Assembly (NCBI RefSeq): GCF_001425445.1
Contig: NZ_LMQU01000010.1
Coordinates: 379,501 to 443,500 of the forward strand
From: Devosia sp. Leaf420
Lineage (GTDB): Bacteria; Pseudomonadota; Alphaproteobacteria; Rhizobiales; Devosiaceae
Length of the DNA: 64,000 nucleotides
Direction of reading: 5' to 3'
The notes beneath the pieces were generated by a model. The model was given only the letters and a program-made list of their open reading frames with translations. It did no database searches and was not told the origin of the DNA. Position 1 is the stretch's first letter; each line of letters opens with the position of its first letter. Of this stretch, positions 42,319 through 51,770 are shown piece by piece. A program made the translations under genes and the position numbers.

Positions 42319-43257
42319 CTATGCCATCCACTGGCGGACCCAATCGGGACCGGCCTGTTCGAGGAGGAATTTGCCGACCTTTTGGCCCAGCGCCTCTGGC
42401 GTCGCGCCGCTGGCTTCGGCCTGAAAACTCGTCTGGCCATCGAGGCTCAGAATTTCGCCCTTGAGCGTTAACCCGGCGCCAGAGCCGGACGTAAACGCGC
42501 CGACAGGCGTGCGGCAGGAGCCGTCGAGAACCGCGAGCATAGTGCGCTCGGCCAGAATAGCGGCGTGCGTAGGCGCGTGATCGAGCGCCGTGACGACCGA
42601 GCGGAACCGGTCATCATCGCTTCTCACGGCGAGCCCGATTGCGCCCTGTGCCGGGGCAGGCATGAAGTTTTGGGGATCGAGAATGGCCGTCGCCCGATGG
42701 GCTTCCTCGAGCCGATTGAGGCCGGCCATGGCGAGGAGGGTCGCGTCGGCGACGCCCTCAAGCAGTTTGTTGAGCCGCGTATGCACATTGCCGCGGAACG
42801 GCACGATTTCGAGGTCGGGCCGCAGACGCAGCGCCTGCGCGGCGCGGCGAATGGAGGATGTGCCGAAGCGGGCCCGCTCGGGCAGATGGTCGATCGACTG
42901 CACTTTGACCGAGAGAAAAGCGTCGCGCACGTCTTCGCGCTCGAGAAAAGCGGCTAAAGCCATGCCCTCTGGCATGCCCGTCGCAACATCCTTGCTCGAA
43001 TGAACGCCGATATCGATGCGGCCAGCGAGCAGCGCCTCGTCGATTTCCTTGGTGAAGACGCCCTTGCCGCCAATGGTTGCGAGCTCGACATTGGCCGCCT
43101 GGCTACGGTCACCGCCGGTCGAAAAGACTTCTATTGCAATCTCATCTTCGCCGACGCCATGGGCCTCGGACAGCAGGCGGCGCACGAGTTTTGCCTGGGC
43201 CAGAGCCAATGGACTGCCGCGTGTTCCGATCCGGGCGAAGGGGGCTGGCGATTGCAT
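42319..43257 (-). CDS. hemC: Hydroxymethylbilane synthase (porphobilinogen deaminase)
   Basis: A 312-residue enzyme that joins four porphobilinogens. IGTRGSPLALAQA at the start, GKGVFTKEIDEALL, VHSSKDVAT and DGSCRTPVGAF, whose Cys attaches the dipyrromethane cofactor, are intact. First gene of hemC-hemD-mic60-hemY and divergent from tsaD, with about 93 bases between starts. Confidence 0.97.
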   Translation of the reverse strand: MQSPAPFARIGTRGSPLALAQAKLVRRLLSEAHGVGEDEIAIEVFSTGGDRSQAANVELATIGGKGVFTKEIDEALLAGRIDIGVHSSKDVATGMPEGMALAAFLEREDVRDAFLSVKVQSIDHLPERARFGTSSIRRAAQALRLRPDLEIVPFRGNVHTRLNKLLEGVADATLLAMAGLNRLEEAHRATAILDPQNFMPAPAQGAIGLAVRSDDDRFRSVVTALDHAPTHAAILAERTMLAVLDGSCRTPVGAFTSGSGAGLTLKGEILSLDGQTSFQAEASGATPEALGQKVGKFLLEQAGPDWVRQWMA

Positions 43258-43350
43258 TCTGGCTCCGTCCTAGTATAGGCCAATGGACAGTTGGTGCGCG
43301 GACCGCGAAGGCATCGCGCCGCTTCTTTCTTCGGAGTAGACCAGTTCGTC

Positions 43351-44430
43351 GTGACCGGGCAAGCGCAAGCCATAATTCTTGGAATTGAGACAAGCTGCGA
43401 TGAAACCGCGGCTGCCATCGTCTTGCGGGATCAATCCGGTCACGGCACCATTCGTTCCAACGTCGTCCGCAGCCAGCTCGACGAGCATGCCGCCTTCGGC
43501 GGCGTCGTGCCCGAGCTTGCCGCGCGGGCCCATGTCGAATGGCTCGACCACATTATTGCCCAGGCTGCCGACGAGGCGGAGATCAACCTCGCGGATGTTG
43601 ATGCTGTTGCGGCCACCGCTGGTCCGGGACTGATTGGCGGCGTCCTTGTGGGCCTCACGACGGCCAAGGCGCTGGCAGCGTCGCTGGGCAAACCGTTGAT
43701 CGGTGTCAATCACCTCGAAGGCCATGCGCTGACGGCGCGGCTGACCAATGGCGTTGAATTTCCCTATTTGATGCTGCTGGTTTCGGGCGGACATAGCCAG
43801 TTCGTGCTGGTGCGCGGCGTCGGCGACTATGAGCGCTGGGGTGGCACGATCGACGATGCGCTGGGGGAAGCATTTGATAAGGTGGCTAAGCTTTTGTCGC
43901 TCGGCCATCCCGGCGGCCCTGCAGTCGAGCGCATCGCCAAAACTGGCGATCGTCACAGGTTCAAGTTCCCAAAACCGCTGCTACGAGAAGAGCGGCTCGA
44001 TTTTTCATTCTCTGGTTTGAAGACCGCCGTGCGCCTGCAGGCAGAAGCCTTGGCGCCGCTCAGCGATGTTGACGTTGCTGACATCGCCGCAAGTTTTCAA
44101 AGCACAGTGGCGTTCATCATCGAGACGCGGTCTCGGCAGGCGCTTGAAAAGTTTTCCAGCCTCTTTCCGGGTCAACCTATGCGCCTCGTCGTAGCCGGTG
44201 GTGTCGCGGCTAACCGCGAAATCGCTTCGGTGCTGGACTTACTATGCAACCGCGTCGGCGCGGAACTCATCGTGCCACCGATCGCGCTTTGCACCGATAA
44301 TGGCGCGATGATCGCCTGGGCCGGCGCCGAACGGTTTGCGCTGGGCGACACCGACAAGCTGACCATTGCTGCGCGGCCGCGTTGGCCGCTTCAGGACGAT
44401 GATATGCGGGTGAAGTCCGATGCGGCTTGA
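43351..44430 (+). CDS. tsaD: tRNA N6-threonylcarbamoyladenosine transferase subunit TsaD
   Basis: A 359-residue ASKHA-fold enzyme that, with TsaB and TsaE, installs t6A37 on ANN-decoding tRNAs. [16 protein letters not shown], the metal-binding [14 protein letters not shown] and [11 protein letters not shown] are all present. The start is taken as the GTG at 43351, nine codons before LGIETSCDE; no ATG is available and a TTG at 43291 is the distal limit. The 3' end overlaps gpsA by 11 bases. Confidence 0.95.
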   Translation: MTGQAQAIILGIETSCDETAAAIVLRDQSGHGTIRSNVVRSQLDEHAAFGGVVPELAARAHVEWLDHIIAQAADEAEINLADVDAVAATAGPGLIGGVLVGLTTAKALAASLGKPLIGVNHLEGHALTARLTNGVEFPYLMLLVSGGHSQFVLVRGVGDYERWGGTIDDALGEAFDKVAKLLSLGHPGGPAVERIAKTGDRHRFKFPKPLLREERLDFSFSGLKTAVRLQAEALAPLSDVDVADIAASFQSTVAFIIETRSRQALEKFSSLFPGQPMRLVVAGGVAANREIASVLDLLCNRVGAELIVPPIALCTDNGAMIAWAGAERFALGDTDKLTIAARPRWPLQDDDMRVKSDAA

Positions 44431-45406
44431 AAGCGTCGCAGTCATCGGTGGTGGCGCCTGGGGCACCGCGTTGGCGCAGGCCGCGGCCATGGCCGGACGA
44501 CCGGTGACACTTGTTCTGCGCAGCGCCGAACAGGTCGAGGCGATCAATCGCTTACATCGCAATGAAGCCGCCCTGCCCGGCCAGGAGCTGCTCGACACGG
44601 TCACCGCCAATACTACGCCGGTCGAGGCCGACATCTTTATTCTTGCCGTGCCCGCACAAGCGACGCGAACACTGCTTACATCGCTGAATGCAGATTTGCT
44701 GGCTGGTAAGCCGGTCATTCTCTCGGCGAAGGGCCTTGAGACTGGCACCCTCGCGCGGCAGAGCGAGATTCTCGCCGATATGGCGCCTGAGGCGATTGGC
44801 TTCGTGCTCTCCGGCCCAAGCTTTGCCGGCGACGTCGCGGCCGGACGGCCTACCGCGGTCACCCTCGCGGGCGACGACGCTAACCTCACCTCAGATCTTG
44901 CTGCCGCGCTCGCCGGCCCGACGTTTCGTCCCTATGCCGCCGATGATCGTATCGGGGTCGAAATCGCTGGGGCCCTTAAAAACGTCTACGCCCTGGCGTG
45001 TGGCGCCGTGGAGGGCGCACATCTTGGCGCCTCGGCCCGCTCGGCGCTGATCGCCCGTGCCTACGCCGAACTGGCCCGCATGGTCCATGCACTAGGTGGC
45101 TCCGCGCATACGTTGACTGGTCTTGCGGGGCTCGGTGATCTCACGCTCACCTGCACCTCGGTTCAGTCGCGAAACTATCAATTCGGCATGGCGCTGGGCG
45201 CTGGGCGGCTGACGGGCGAAATTCTTGCGAGCGGCGCCAAGCTCGCTGAGGGCGTCGCCACCGCGCCGGTTGCTGCAGCGCTCGCCAAAAGTCTCGATGT
45301 CGATGCGCCACTGATCGACGCTGTCGACGCCTTTGTCGCCGGCCGCGCCGACATTGCCACTATCGTTGCGGGCCTGATGTCCCGCCCGCTCAAGAGGGAA
45401 CACTGA
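44420..45406 (+). CDS. gpsA: NAD(P)+-dependent glycerol-3-phosphate dehydrogenase
   Basis: A 328-residue enzyme that makes sn-glycerol 3-phosphate for phospholipids. Rossmann motif [10 protein letters not shown] (residues about 9-18), [14 protein letters not shown], the catalytic-lysine region [15 protein letters not shown] and [14 protein letters not shown] are typical. It overlaps tsaD and is followed one base later by the YciI gene. Confidence 0.97.
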   Translation: MRLESVAVIGGGAWGTALAQAAAMAGRPVTLVLRSAEQVEAINRLHRNEAALPGQELLDTVTANTTPVEADIFILAVPAQATRTLLTSLNADLLAGKPVILSAKGLETGTLARQSEILADMAPEAIGFVLSGPSFAGDVAAGRPTAVTLAGDDANLTSDLAAALAGPTFRPYAADDRIGVEIAGALKNVYALACGAVEGAHLGASARSALIARAYAELARMVHALGGSAHTLTGLAGLGDLTLTCTSVQSRNYQFGMALGAGRLTGEILASGAKLAEGVATAPVAAALAKSLDVDAPLIDAVDAFVAGRADIATIVAGLMSRPLKREH

Positions 45407-45407
45407 A

Positions 45408-45701
45408 ATGCTCTACGCCATGATCGCCAAGGACGCCCCCGGCGCGCTGCAGAAGCGCCTCGATACGCGCCCGGTTCACCTCGAACATCTCGATTCGCTG
45501 GGAAAGAAGCTGGTTTTTGCAGGCGCATTGCTCAATGCCGAAGAGCAGCCGGAAGGCTCGATCGTCGTCTTTGAAGCCGAAACGCTTGCCGAAGCCGAGG
45601 CGCTGGCTGCGGCCGATCCCTTCGTGCCCGCCGGGGTTTTCGAGAGCTACGAAGTCAAGCGCTGGCGCATTGCCATCAACACCACCGGCGTGGAGTTCTA
45701 A
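45408..45701 (+). CDS. YciI family protein
   Basis: A 97-residue ferredoxin-like-fold protein with YciI features: ALQKRLDTRPVHLEHLDSLG with the conserved His, EEQPEGSIVVFEAETLAEAEALAAADPFVPAGVF and VKRWRI. Family members resemble muconolactone isomerase; no activity is assigned. The tsaD-gpsA-yciI-EVE order is common in Hyphomicrobiales. Confidence 0.93.
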   Translation: MLYAMIAKDAPGALQKRLDTRPVHLEHLDSLGKKLVFAGALLNAEEQPEGSIVVFEAETLAEAEALAAADPFVPAGVFESYEVKRWRIAINTTGVEF

Positions 45702-45706
45702 ACCTC

Positions 45707-46141
45707 ATGGCCTATTGGCTGATGAAGTCCGAGCCGCACGTTTTCTCCTTCGACGATCTCGTCGCCAAGACGGCGAAGGGGGAAGTCGAAGAGTGGCATG
45801 GTGTGCGCAATTATGCGGCACGCAACAATATGAAGGCCATGGCTGTCGGCGACGAGGCCTTTTTCTACCATTCCAATATCGGCAAGGAGATCGTCGGCAT
45901 CATGACGATCGTGGCGCCGGCCCATCCTGATTCGACGGGAGAGCTCAACGCCAAGGGCGAAGTCGTCTGGGAATGCGTCGATGTTCAGTCGGTCAAACCC
46001 TTTCCGAAGCCGGTGACCCTCGCCGAGATCAAGGCGACTGAAGCGCTATCAGAACTGGAACTCGTAAAGCTGTCGCGGCTGTCCGTGTCGAAGGTCAGCG
46101 CTGAGGAGTGGATGCTGCTGTGTAAGATGGGTGGCTTGTGA
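45707..46141 (+). CDS. EVE domain (PUA-like) protein
   Basis: A 144-residue EVE-domain protein: YWLMKSEPHVFSFDDL, EEWHGVRNYAARNNMKAMAVGDEAFFYHS and a C-terminal LSRLSVSKVSAEEWMLLC. EVE domains bind modified bases in DNA or RNA and are sometimes parts of restriction-like systems; stand-alone copies like this are probably RNA-linked. Last gene of the tsaD operon. Confidence 0.93.
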   Translation: MAYWLMKSEPHVFSFDDLVAKTAKGEVEEWHGVRNYAARNNMKAMAVGDEAFFYHSNIGKEIVGIMTIVAPAHPDSTGELNAKGEVVWECVDVQSVKPFPKPVTLAEIKATEALSELELVKLSRLSVSKVSAEEWMLLCKMGGL

Positions 46142-46148
46142 GAACTTG

Positions 46149-46178
46149 CGGCCAACGATTCACGTGAAACGTTGGCCG
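46149..46178. other. 30-bp palindrome containing a parS-like core
   Basis: CGGCCAACG, then ATTCACGTGAAA, then CGTTGGCCG: 9-bp arms enclose TTCACGTGAA, the centre of parS. Against TGTTTCACGTGAAACA the 16 bases at 46156-46171 have three mismatches. It sits between convergent genes and lacks a T-run, so a simple terminator is unlikely. Confidence 0.55.
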
Positions 46179-46188
46179 AAAAGTAGCG

Positions 46189-46488
46189 TCAGTCGCGTGG
46201 CACAAAAGTGAATTCAGCTTCATTGCCGCCGGCAGGGTCATCAGAGACTTCGATGGCCAATTTATTCTCTTCAAGGGCTGCAAACCAATCATCCCAGCTC
46301 ACAAGCTCAAAGCCGTCCACACGATCGGGGCCCTCATTGCCTTCGGCATTGAGTGCATCTTGACCAAAGGTGAGCTGCAGGATGGTCCGGCTGCTGGTGC
46401 CATCAGGCGTTTCCATTAGGACGGGATTGCCGCCACGCGCTTCGGCCCATTCGCGAATGGCTTGGCGATCGGTCAGTTTTTGCGACAT
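46189..46488 (-). CDS. Conserved small protein of unknown function
   Basis: A 99-residue acidic cytoplasmic protein with REWAEARGGNPVLMETPDGT near the start and LVSWDDWFAALEENKLAIEV in the second half. Similar short proteins of Hyphomicrobiales (EARGG-P and SWDEWF motifs) are known to me only as hypothetical. No signal peptide or membrane helix. A single gene between EVE and rimM. Confidence 0.75.
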   Translation of the reverse strand: MSQKLTDRQAIREWAEARGGNPVLMETPDGTSSRTILQLTFGQDALNAEGNEGPDRVDGFELVSWDDWFAALEENKLAIEVSDDPAGGNEAEFTFVPRD

Positions 46489-46615
46489 TGTCTTCTCCTA
46501 GCGGTGCGTTGCTGGAAAAAGCCGTTATCGCGAGCAAGGTTCCGCAGAATGCGCACTACAGCTTGCGCGGCACAACAAGCCTGCTAAGGAGCAGCAAAGA
46601 CAGGTGGAGACAGCC

Positions 46616-47152
46616 ATGGCCGGCAGCGAAAAAACCATTCTGATGGGCAAGATCGGCGCGGCCCATGGCATCAAGGGCGAAGTGCGCATCGCGACCTTCA
46701 CTGGCGATCCCGAAGCCATTGCGAGCTATGGCCCCCTCGACACCGACCGGCCAGGCCTTACAGTTACCATCGAAACAGCGCGCCTCAGCAAGACCGTGCT
46801 GATCGCCCGGCTGAAAGGCGTTAGGGATCGCACTGAAGCCGAAAAGCTCAATGGCGTGTCGCTGTTCATCGACCGCGATCGCCTGCCCGAGCCGGATGAC
46901 GAGGATGATTTCTACCATGCCGACCTCATCGATCTCGATGCGCGCCTCGAGAGTGGCGTCAGCATCGGCGCGGTTTCGGCGCTCCTCAATTATGGTGCGG
47001 GCGACCTGATCGAAGTGACCGATCCGCGATCGGGCGATACGTTTCTCTATCCCTTCACTAAGGCGGTCGTGCCCACGATCAACATTGCGGCCGGCTTTCT
47101 CATCATTTCGCCACCGCTCGACGCTGAGCCGGGCGAGGAACAACCGGACTGA
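46616..47152 (+). CDS. rimM: Ribosome maturation factor RimM
   Basis: A 178-residue factor for 30S head maturation. [16 protein letters not shown] opens the RimM N-domain; [16 protein letters not shown] and the PRC-barrel [17 protein letters not shown] follow. The ATG at 46616 has GGTGGAGA in place; a GTG at 46604 is the alternative. The stop overlaps trmD as TGATG. Unlike most bacteria, rpsP is not immediately upstream. Confidence 0.95.
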   Translation: MAGSEKTILMGKIGAAHGIKGEVRIATFTGDPEAIASYGPLDTDRPGLTVTIETARLSKTVLIARLKGVRDRTEAEKLNGVSLFIDRDRLPEPDDEDDFYHADLIDLDARLESGVSIGAVSALLNYGAGDLIEVTDPRSGDTFLYPFTKAVVPTINIAAGFLIISPPLDAEPGEEQPD

Positions 47153-47835
47153 TGTTTTCAGCCGATATCATCACGCTCTTTCCCGATCTCTTTCCGGGCC
47201 CGCTCGGCGCCTCGGTGCTGGGTCGTGGGATGGGCGACGGGCTCTGGACGCTGCGCGCGACCAATCTGCGCGACTTTGCGACCGACCGGCATCGCACCGT
47301 CGACGACACGCCATCGGGCGGCGGCGCCGGCATGGTGCTCAAGCCGGATATTTTGGCCAAGGCGATCGACACGATTGCCCCGGAAAGCGATCCGCGGCCA
47401 CGCATCCTCATGTCGCCGCGCGGCAAACCGCTGACCCAGGCGCTGGCGCATGAATTGGCCACCGGCCCCGGTGCCGTCATCGTTTGCGGCCGTTTCGAAG
47501 GCATCGATCAGCGGATCATCGACTCGCGAAACCTGCAGGAAATTTCCATAGGCGACTATGTTCTTGCCGGTGGCGAAGTCGCGGCCATGGTTCTGCTCGA
47601 AGCCATCGTGCGTCTCATCCCCGGTGTTCTCGGCGCGCTCGACAGCCGGGACGAGGAAAGCTTTGAAAACGGCTTGCTCGAATATCCGCATTATACCCGG
47701 CCCCAGACGTTCGAAGGGATGGATATCCCGGCAGTTCTCACCTCAGGCGACCATGGCAAAATTGCCAAGTGGCGGCATGAGCAATCCCTCGCTCTGACCC
47801 GGTCGAGACGCCCGGATCTATTGGATAAAGGCTAG
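47152..47835 (+). CDS. trmD: tRNA (guanine37-N1)-methyltransferase TrmD
   Basis: A 227-residue SPOUT enzyme. [31 protein letters not shown] and the knot region [22 protein letters not shown] are intact. m1G37 prevents +1 frameshifting. Coupled to rimM; a 146-base gap separates it from rplS, which may have its own promoter. Confidence 0.97.
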   Translation: MFSADIITLFPDLFPGPLGASVLGRGMGDGLWTLRATNLRDFATDRHRTVDDTPSGGGAGMVLKPDILAKAIDTIAPESDPRPRILMSPRGKPLTQALAHELATGPGAVIVCGRFEGIDQRIIDSRNLQEISIGDYVLAGGEVAAMVLLEAIVRLIPGVLGALDSRDEESFENGLLEYPHYTRPQTFEGMDIPAVLTSGDHGKIAKWRHEQSLALTRSRRPDLLDKG

Positions 47836-47981
47836 ACTCTCTCGCCATTTTCCCCTATGAGCCGCCCATTCGCGCGCATGGGTATCGGACCCGGCGTGCG
47901 CCAAGACCAAAAAGACTAACCTCCGTCACAACAAAGACCGGGTGACCCAGTCACCCCTAGAAAAGATCGAACGGATCAAAA

Positions 47982-48533
47982 ATGAGCAGCATTATCGAAC
48001 AGCTCAACGCCGAGCAGGTAGCCCTGCAGGCGTCCAAGCGCGAACTCCCGGAATTCACCCATGGCGATACCGTCAAGGTGTGGGTCAAGATTCGCGAAGG
48101 CGACAAGGAACGTCTCCAAGCCTATGAAGGCGTCGTGATCGCCCGCTCCGGCGGCGGCATCACCGAAAGCTTCACCGTGCGCAAGATTTCGTACGGCGAA
48201 GGTGTGGAACGCGTCTTCCCGCTTTACTCGCCCAACATTGCTTCGGTCGAAGTGATCAAGCGCGGTAAGGTTCGTCGCGCCAAGCTTTACTACCTGCGCG
48301 ATCGTCGCGGTAAGTCGGCTCGTATTTTCGAATCGACCAACGCCCGTACCCGCAAGATCGAAGCTGGCGAACGCACTGCAGCTCAGGCCGCTCGCGAAGC
48401 CCGCGAAGCCGAAAAGGTCGCAGCCGCTGAAGCCTTTGCCGCCGAACAGGCTGCCAAGGATGCAGAAGCCGCAGCAGCCGCCAAGGCCGCTGAACAGGCT
48501 GCCGCCGCTGAAGGCGAAGCCAAGAGCGAATAA
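47982..48533 (+). CDS. rplS: 50S ribosomal protein L19
   Basis: The first 115 or so residues are canonical L19 ([63 protein letters not shown]). About 65 further residues form a Lys/Glu/Ala-rich tail, a feature of alphaproteobacterial L19 proteins. Strong terminator downstream. Confidence 0.97.
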   Translation: MSSIIEQLNAEQVALQASKRELPEFTHGDTVKVWVKIREGDKERLQAYEGVVIARSGGGITESFTVRKISYGEGVERVFPLYSPNIASVEVIKRGKVRRAKLYYLRDRRGKSARIFESTNARTRKIEAGERTAAQAAREAREAEKVAAAEAFAAEQAAKDAEAAAAAKAAEQAAAAEGEAKSE

Positions 48534-48556
48534 GCGCTTTTTAGCGTCAAGCTTTG

Positions 48557-48586
48557 AAGCCCGGCCGCAAGGTCGGGCTTTTTTGT
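48557..48586 (+). terminator. Terminator of rimM-trmD-rplS
   Basis: The 10-bp stem AAGCCCGGCC / GGTCGGGCTT (one G-T pair) has a GCAA tetraloop and is followed by TTTTG. Confidence 0.9.
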
Positions 48587-48707
48587 TTTGGGTGCTGACA
48601 TATCTCGTCAGGAGACGACCCTGCCCGGCCATTTCCGGCTTTACCCCTGCCCCGGCTCCGCCCTAAAAGAGCCTCGGCTCCAAGTCGCAAAAAAGTCCGG
48701 AACGCCC

Positions 48708-49523
48708 ATGACCCTTTCTATCGTCACCTGGAACATCAACTCCGTGCGGCTACGCATCGAGATGGTGCTCGATTTTCTCCGCCAGTATCAGCCGGATGTG
48801 CTGATGTTGCAGGAGATCAAGTGCACGAATGACCAGTTTCCGCGCAACGCCTTCATCGAGAATGGCTACCCGCACATGGCTGTGCATGGGCAAAAGGGCT
48901 ATCACGGCGTGGCCATTGTCTCGAAATTTCCGCTGACCGATATTTCGAGCCGGGTTTTCTTCGAAATTCCGGAATCGCGCCATGTCTCGGCGCTGGTCGA
49001 TATCGGCCATGGCCCGTTCACGCTGCACAATTTTTATATTCCTGCTGGCGGCGACGAGCCCGATCCCGAGATCAATCCGAAATTTAAGCACAAGCTTGGG
49101 TTCCTCGCCGAACTGAAGACTTGGTTCGGCGAGCCGATGTTCCAGCGCGGGCAGTTGATCGCCGGCGATTTCAACATTGCGCCGCATGAGAACGACGTCT
49201 GGAGCCACAAGCAGCTCCTCAAGATTGTCAGCCACACGCCGATAGAGACCGAAGCGCTCAATGGCCTCCTCACGGGGGGGCATGGCTGGGTGGACGTGGT
49301 GCGCAAGCACATTCCCTATGACCAGAAACTCTATAGCTGGTGGAGCTATCGCAGCGCCGATTGGAATGCGGCCGACAAGGGCCGTCGCCTCGACCATATC
49401 TGGACCACCGCCGATGTCGCGGAACAGTCGATTGGTGCGGAAATCATCCGTCCTGCCCGCGGCTGGACCGACAAGCCATCGGACCACGTGCCGGTGATCG
49501 CTCGCTTCGCGCGTCCTATTTAG
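48708..49523 (+). CDS. xth: Exodeoxyribonuclease III (AP endonuclease)
   Basis: A 271-residue Xth-type enzyme for abasic-site repair: IVTWNINSVRLR, VLMLQEIKC, GYHGVAIVSK, the catalytic GDFNIAP, and SDHVPVIARF. The ATG at 48708 gives the family-standard N-terminus; the open frame extends 40 unconserved codons upstream over the rplS terminator. It converges with and overlaps the next gene by 8 bases. Confidence 0.95.
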   Translation: MTLSIVTWNINSVRLRIEMVLDFLRQYQPDVLMLQEIKCTNDQFPRNAFIENGYPHMAVHGQKGYHGVAIVSKFPLTDISSRVFFEIPESRHVSALVDIGHGPFTLHNFYIPAGGDEPDPEINPKFKHKLGFLAELKTWFGEPMFQRGQLIAGDFNIAPHENDVWSHKQLLKIVSHTPIETEALNGLLTGGHGWVDVVRKHIPYDQKLYSWWSYRSADWNAADKGRRLDHIWTTADVAEQSIGAEIIRPARGWTDKPSDHVPVIARFARPI

Positions 49524-49968
49524 CCTTCAACTTACGCTTGAGCGGATCAAGCGCCGTGAGATAGCCGGTCAATTCACGCTCGATGCGCTGCACGGCTTTC
49601 TGAGCCAGCTCAGGATACTGCCGCACGAGCTTCAAAAAGGCCGAACGCGGCACGAAAAGCAGCTCGCAATCGGTGACGGCTGTGATGGTCACGGGACGGG
49701 GCTTTTCGAGAATGAGCGCCATGGGCGAGATGATGCTGCCCGGCTCGGACAGCGCATAGGGCTTTCCCGCTTCGACGCCGACATTGCGCGCCTTGACGGT
49801 GCCTTCGATCAGAACGAAAGCGCCCTCGGGCACGTCGCCCGCCGTATAGATGACACTGTCGGCATCCATCATCCGGCGATCGCTGGCGAAGCCCAGCATG
49901 CGCCGTTGCTCATCGTCGCACATATTGAAGAAGTCGGCCCGCGCGAGTATGGCGGCCGCATCGTCCAT
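49516..49968 (-). CDS. Cyclic nucleotide-binding domain protein
   Basis: A protein of about 150 residues consisting of one Crp-like beta-roll: ADSVIYTAGDVPEGAFVLIEGTVKARN, ALSEPGSIISPMALILEKPRPVTITAVTDCELLFVPRSAF. It lacks the helix-turn-helix of Crp/Fnr regulators, so it is not a stand-alone DNA-binding regulator. Whether it binds cAMP is unclear, since the usual FGE-RA motif is degenerate. ATGs at 49974 and 49968 are both possible. Confidence 0.85.
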   Translation of the reverse strand: MDDAAAILARADFFNMCDDEQRRMLGFASDRRMMDADSVIYTAGDVPEGAFVLIEGTVKARNVGVEAGKPYALSEPGSIISPMALILEKPRPVTITAVTDCELLFVPRSAFLKLVRQYPELAQKAVQRIERELTGYLTALDPLKRKLKAK

Positions 49969-49999
49969 TCTCATCAGCCATCGACCCAAATGCGCCCTA

Positions 50000-50022
50000 C
50001 CCGCCGAACGACATCCGGCGGG
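50000..50022. repeat. Short palindrome upstream of the cNMP-binding gene
   Basis: CCCGCCG and CGGCGGG surround 9 bases. No T-run is present. It could be an operator or an intergenic repeat. Confidence 0.45.
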
Positions 50023-50079
50023 TCAACGCATTGTCTATAGGGTAGTTCGCTCCGAGAATGAACACCCTTGTCCAAGCCA

Positions 50080-50115
50080 CGCCTGCCGAAAGTGAAATTC
50101 TGCCTTCGGCGGGCG
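50080..50115. repeat. Hairpin downstream of the OmpR-type regulator
   Basis: The 11-base arms CGCCTGCCGAA and TTCGGCGGGCG pair with one G-T and enclose 14 bases. No T-run follows on the minus strand, so it is more likely a repeat or a processing barrier than an intrinsic terminator. Confidence 0.5.
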
Positions 50116-50125
50116 CGGTTTAGCC

Positions 50126-50809
50126 TCAAGGGACCAGGCGATAACCGCCATCTTCGGTGACCAGCAGGCGCGCATTGGAGGGGTCGCGCTCGATCTTCTG
50201 GCGCAGGCGATAGATATGCGTCTCGAGCGTATGCGTCGTGACGCGGTTATTATACCCCCATACTTCCTTGAGAAGGATGTCGCGGGTGATGGTTTTTGGG
50301 CCCTGGCGGTAGAGATATTTGAGGATCGAGGTTTCCTTGTCGGTCAGGCGAACCTTGATCCCGTCATTGGTTTCCAAGACCTTGGCCGCAGGCTGGAAGC
50401 TATATTGGCCGATCGTAAAGACCGCATCTTCGCTCTGGTCGTGCTGGCGCAGCGCCGCATTGATACGAGCCAGCAGCACCGGGAAGCGGAAGGGTTTTGT
50501 CAGGTAATCATTGGCGCCGGAATCAAGGCCCTTGATCTCATCGGCTTCTGTGTCATGACCGGTGAGCATCAGGACGGGGCTCTTGATGCCTTCCTGACGC
50601 ATCAGCTTGACCGCATCGCGGCCGTCCATATCCGGCAGGCCGACATCGAGAATGGTCAGCTCGACATTGCTCTCGCGCAGCACCTTTAGCGCATCGTTCG
50701 CCGACCCGGCTTCGACGATGTCGAATTCAGGTTCCCCCTTGAGCTGATCGACCAGCGTTTCGCGCAGATCCGCGTCGTCGTCCACTACAAGGATGCGTCG
50801 CTTGTTCAT
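50126..50809 (-). CDS. OmpR-family response regulator
   Basis: A 227-residue regulator: receiver domain with acidic DDD at residues 10-12, phospho-acceptor Asp55 (LTILDVGLPDMDG) and KPF lysine, then an OmpR/PhoB winged helix (LTDKETSILKYLYRQGPKTITRDILLKEVWGYNN, THTLETHIYRLRQKIE). No histidine kinase is adjacent, so it is an orphan whose partner is elsewhere. The ATG at 50809 gives the standard N-terminus. Confidence 0.94.
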   Translation of the reverse strand: MNKRRILVVDDDADLRETLVDQLKGEPEFDIVEAGSANDALKVLRESNVELTILDVGLPDMDGRDAVKLMRQEGIKSPVLMLTGHDTEADEIKGLDSGANDYLTKPFRFPVLLARINAALRQHDQSEDAVFTIGQYSFQPAAKVLETNDGIKVRLTDKETSILKYLYRQGPKTITRDILLKEVWGYNNRVTTHTLETHIYRLRQKIERDPSNARLLVTEDGGYRLVP

Positions 50810-50936
50810 TGGATTCTCCGGTCTTTTCGCTGTGGCCGACGCCAACACATCAATGCGACCCGTTCTGGGCTCGCCAATCACATGAGCGTTATTTAGTTCC
50901 CAGTAACGAAAAATGGCGGGGAAAAGTTGCAGCCGT

Positions 50937-51641
50937 TTACGCCAAGTGATCGGCGGTTGCGGCCTTAGGCCTATGGCCAAAAAGCGCTGATCCAACACGG
51001 ACATGGGTCGCGCCCATGGCGATGGCGGTCTCGAAATCCCCGCTCATACCCATGGAGAGATTGGTCACCTCGCACTGCCGCGCCAACATGGCGAGATGCG
51101 CGAAATAGGGACCCGCAGGCTGACCGTCAGGCGGGATGCACATGAGGCCGACAATATCGAGCCCATGCACCTCGCGACAGCGTTTCACGAAATCGACCGT
51201 CTCATTGATCGAGATCCCGGCCTTTTGGTCTTCGCCACCAATATTGACCTGAACGAAGCACGGTAGGCGCTTGCCGGCGCGCTGCATTTCCTGCGCCAAG
51301 ACCCCGGCAAGCTTGTCGCGATCGACGGTTTCGATGACATCGAATAGCTCGACCGCTTCACGCGCCTTATTGGTTTGTAGGGGGCCAATAAGGTGGAGAG
51401 TTACCCCGGAGAATTCCGAGCGCAACAAGGGCCACTTTTCCTTGGCTTCTTGGACGCGATTCTCGCCAAAAACCCGTTGTCCCTCTTGCATAAACGGCCG
51501 CACTTCATCGGCATCAAAAGTCTTCGAAACTGCGACCAGCTCGACCTTTTCCGGCGGCGCGCCAAATCGGTCCCGTGCCTTTTCGATCCGTGTGATGATG
51601 GTGTTGAGCGCGGTTTTTGCGCTGATGGCGCTGTCGGCCAT
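50937..51641 (-). CDS. YggS/PLPBP family pyridoxal phosphate protein
   Basis: A 234-residue PLP-binding protein with [10 protein letters not shown] (PLP-lysine strand), [24 protein letters not shown] and [28 protein letters not shown]. The family maintains PLP and amino-acid balance and has no enzymatic turnover. It is divergent from leuS. Confidence 0.95.
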   Translation of the reverse strand: MADSAISAKTALNTIITRIEKARDRFGAPPEKVELVAVSKTFDADEVRPFMQEGQRVFGENRVQEAKEKWPLLRSEFSGVTLHLIGPLQTNKAREAVELFDVIETVDRDKLAGVLAQEMQRAGKRLPCFVQVNIGGEDQKAGISINETVDFVKRCREVHGLDIVGLMCIPPDGQPAGPYFAHLAMLARQCEVTNLSMGMSGDFETAIAMGATHVRVGSALFGHRPKAATADHLA

Positions 51642-51770
51642 GGTAAGGCCCCGTTTCTGTTGACCTTGGAGGGGATTTCTGGTGATGGTCCGGTAGCCAA
51701 AAACCCCGAAAAGCGCAAGCTGGCGAGCTCTTTGAGCCGCCAGGGCAAAGCATCTTCAAGGACGAGCACA

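Noticed and set aside
45707..46141. EVE protein as part of a modification-dependent restriction system
   Set aside because: It stands alone in a housekeeping operon with no nuclease or helicase partner.
46149..46178. Bidirectional intrinsic terminator for the EVE and small-protein genes
   Set aside because: The stem is good but neither strand has a T-run after it.
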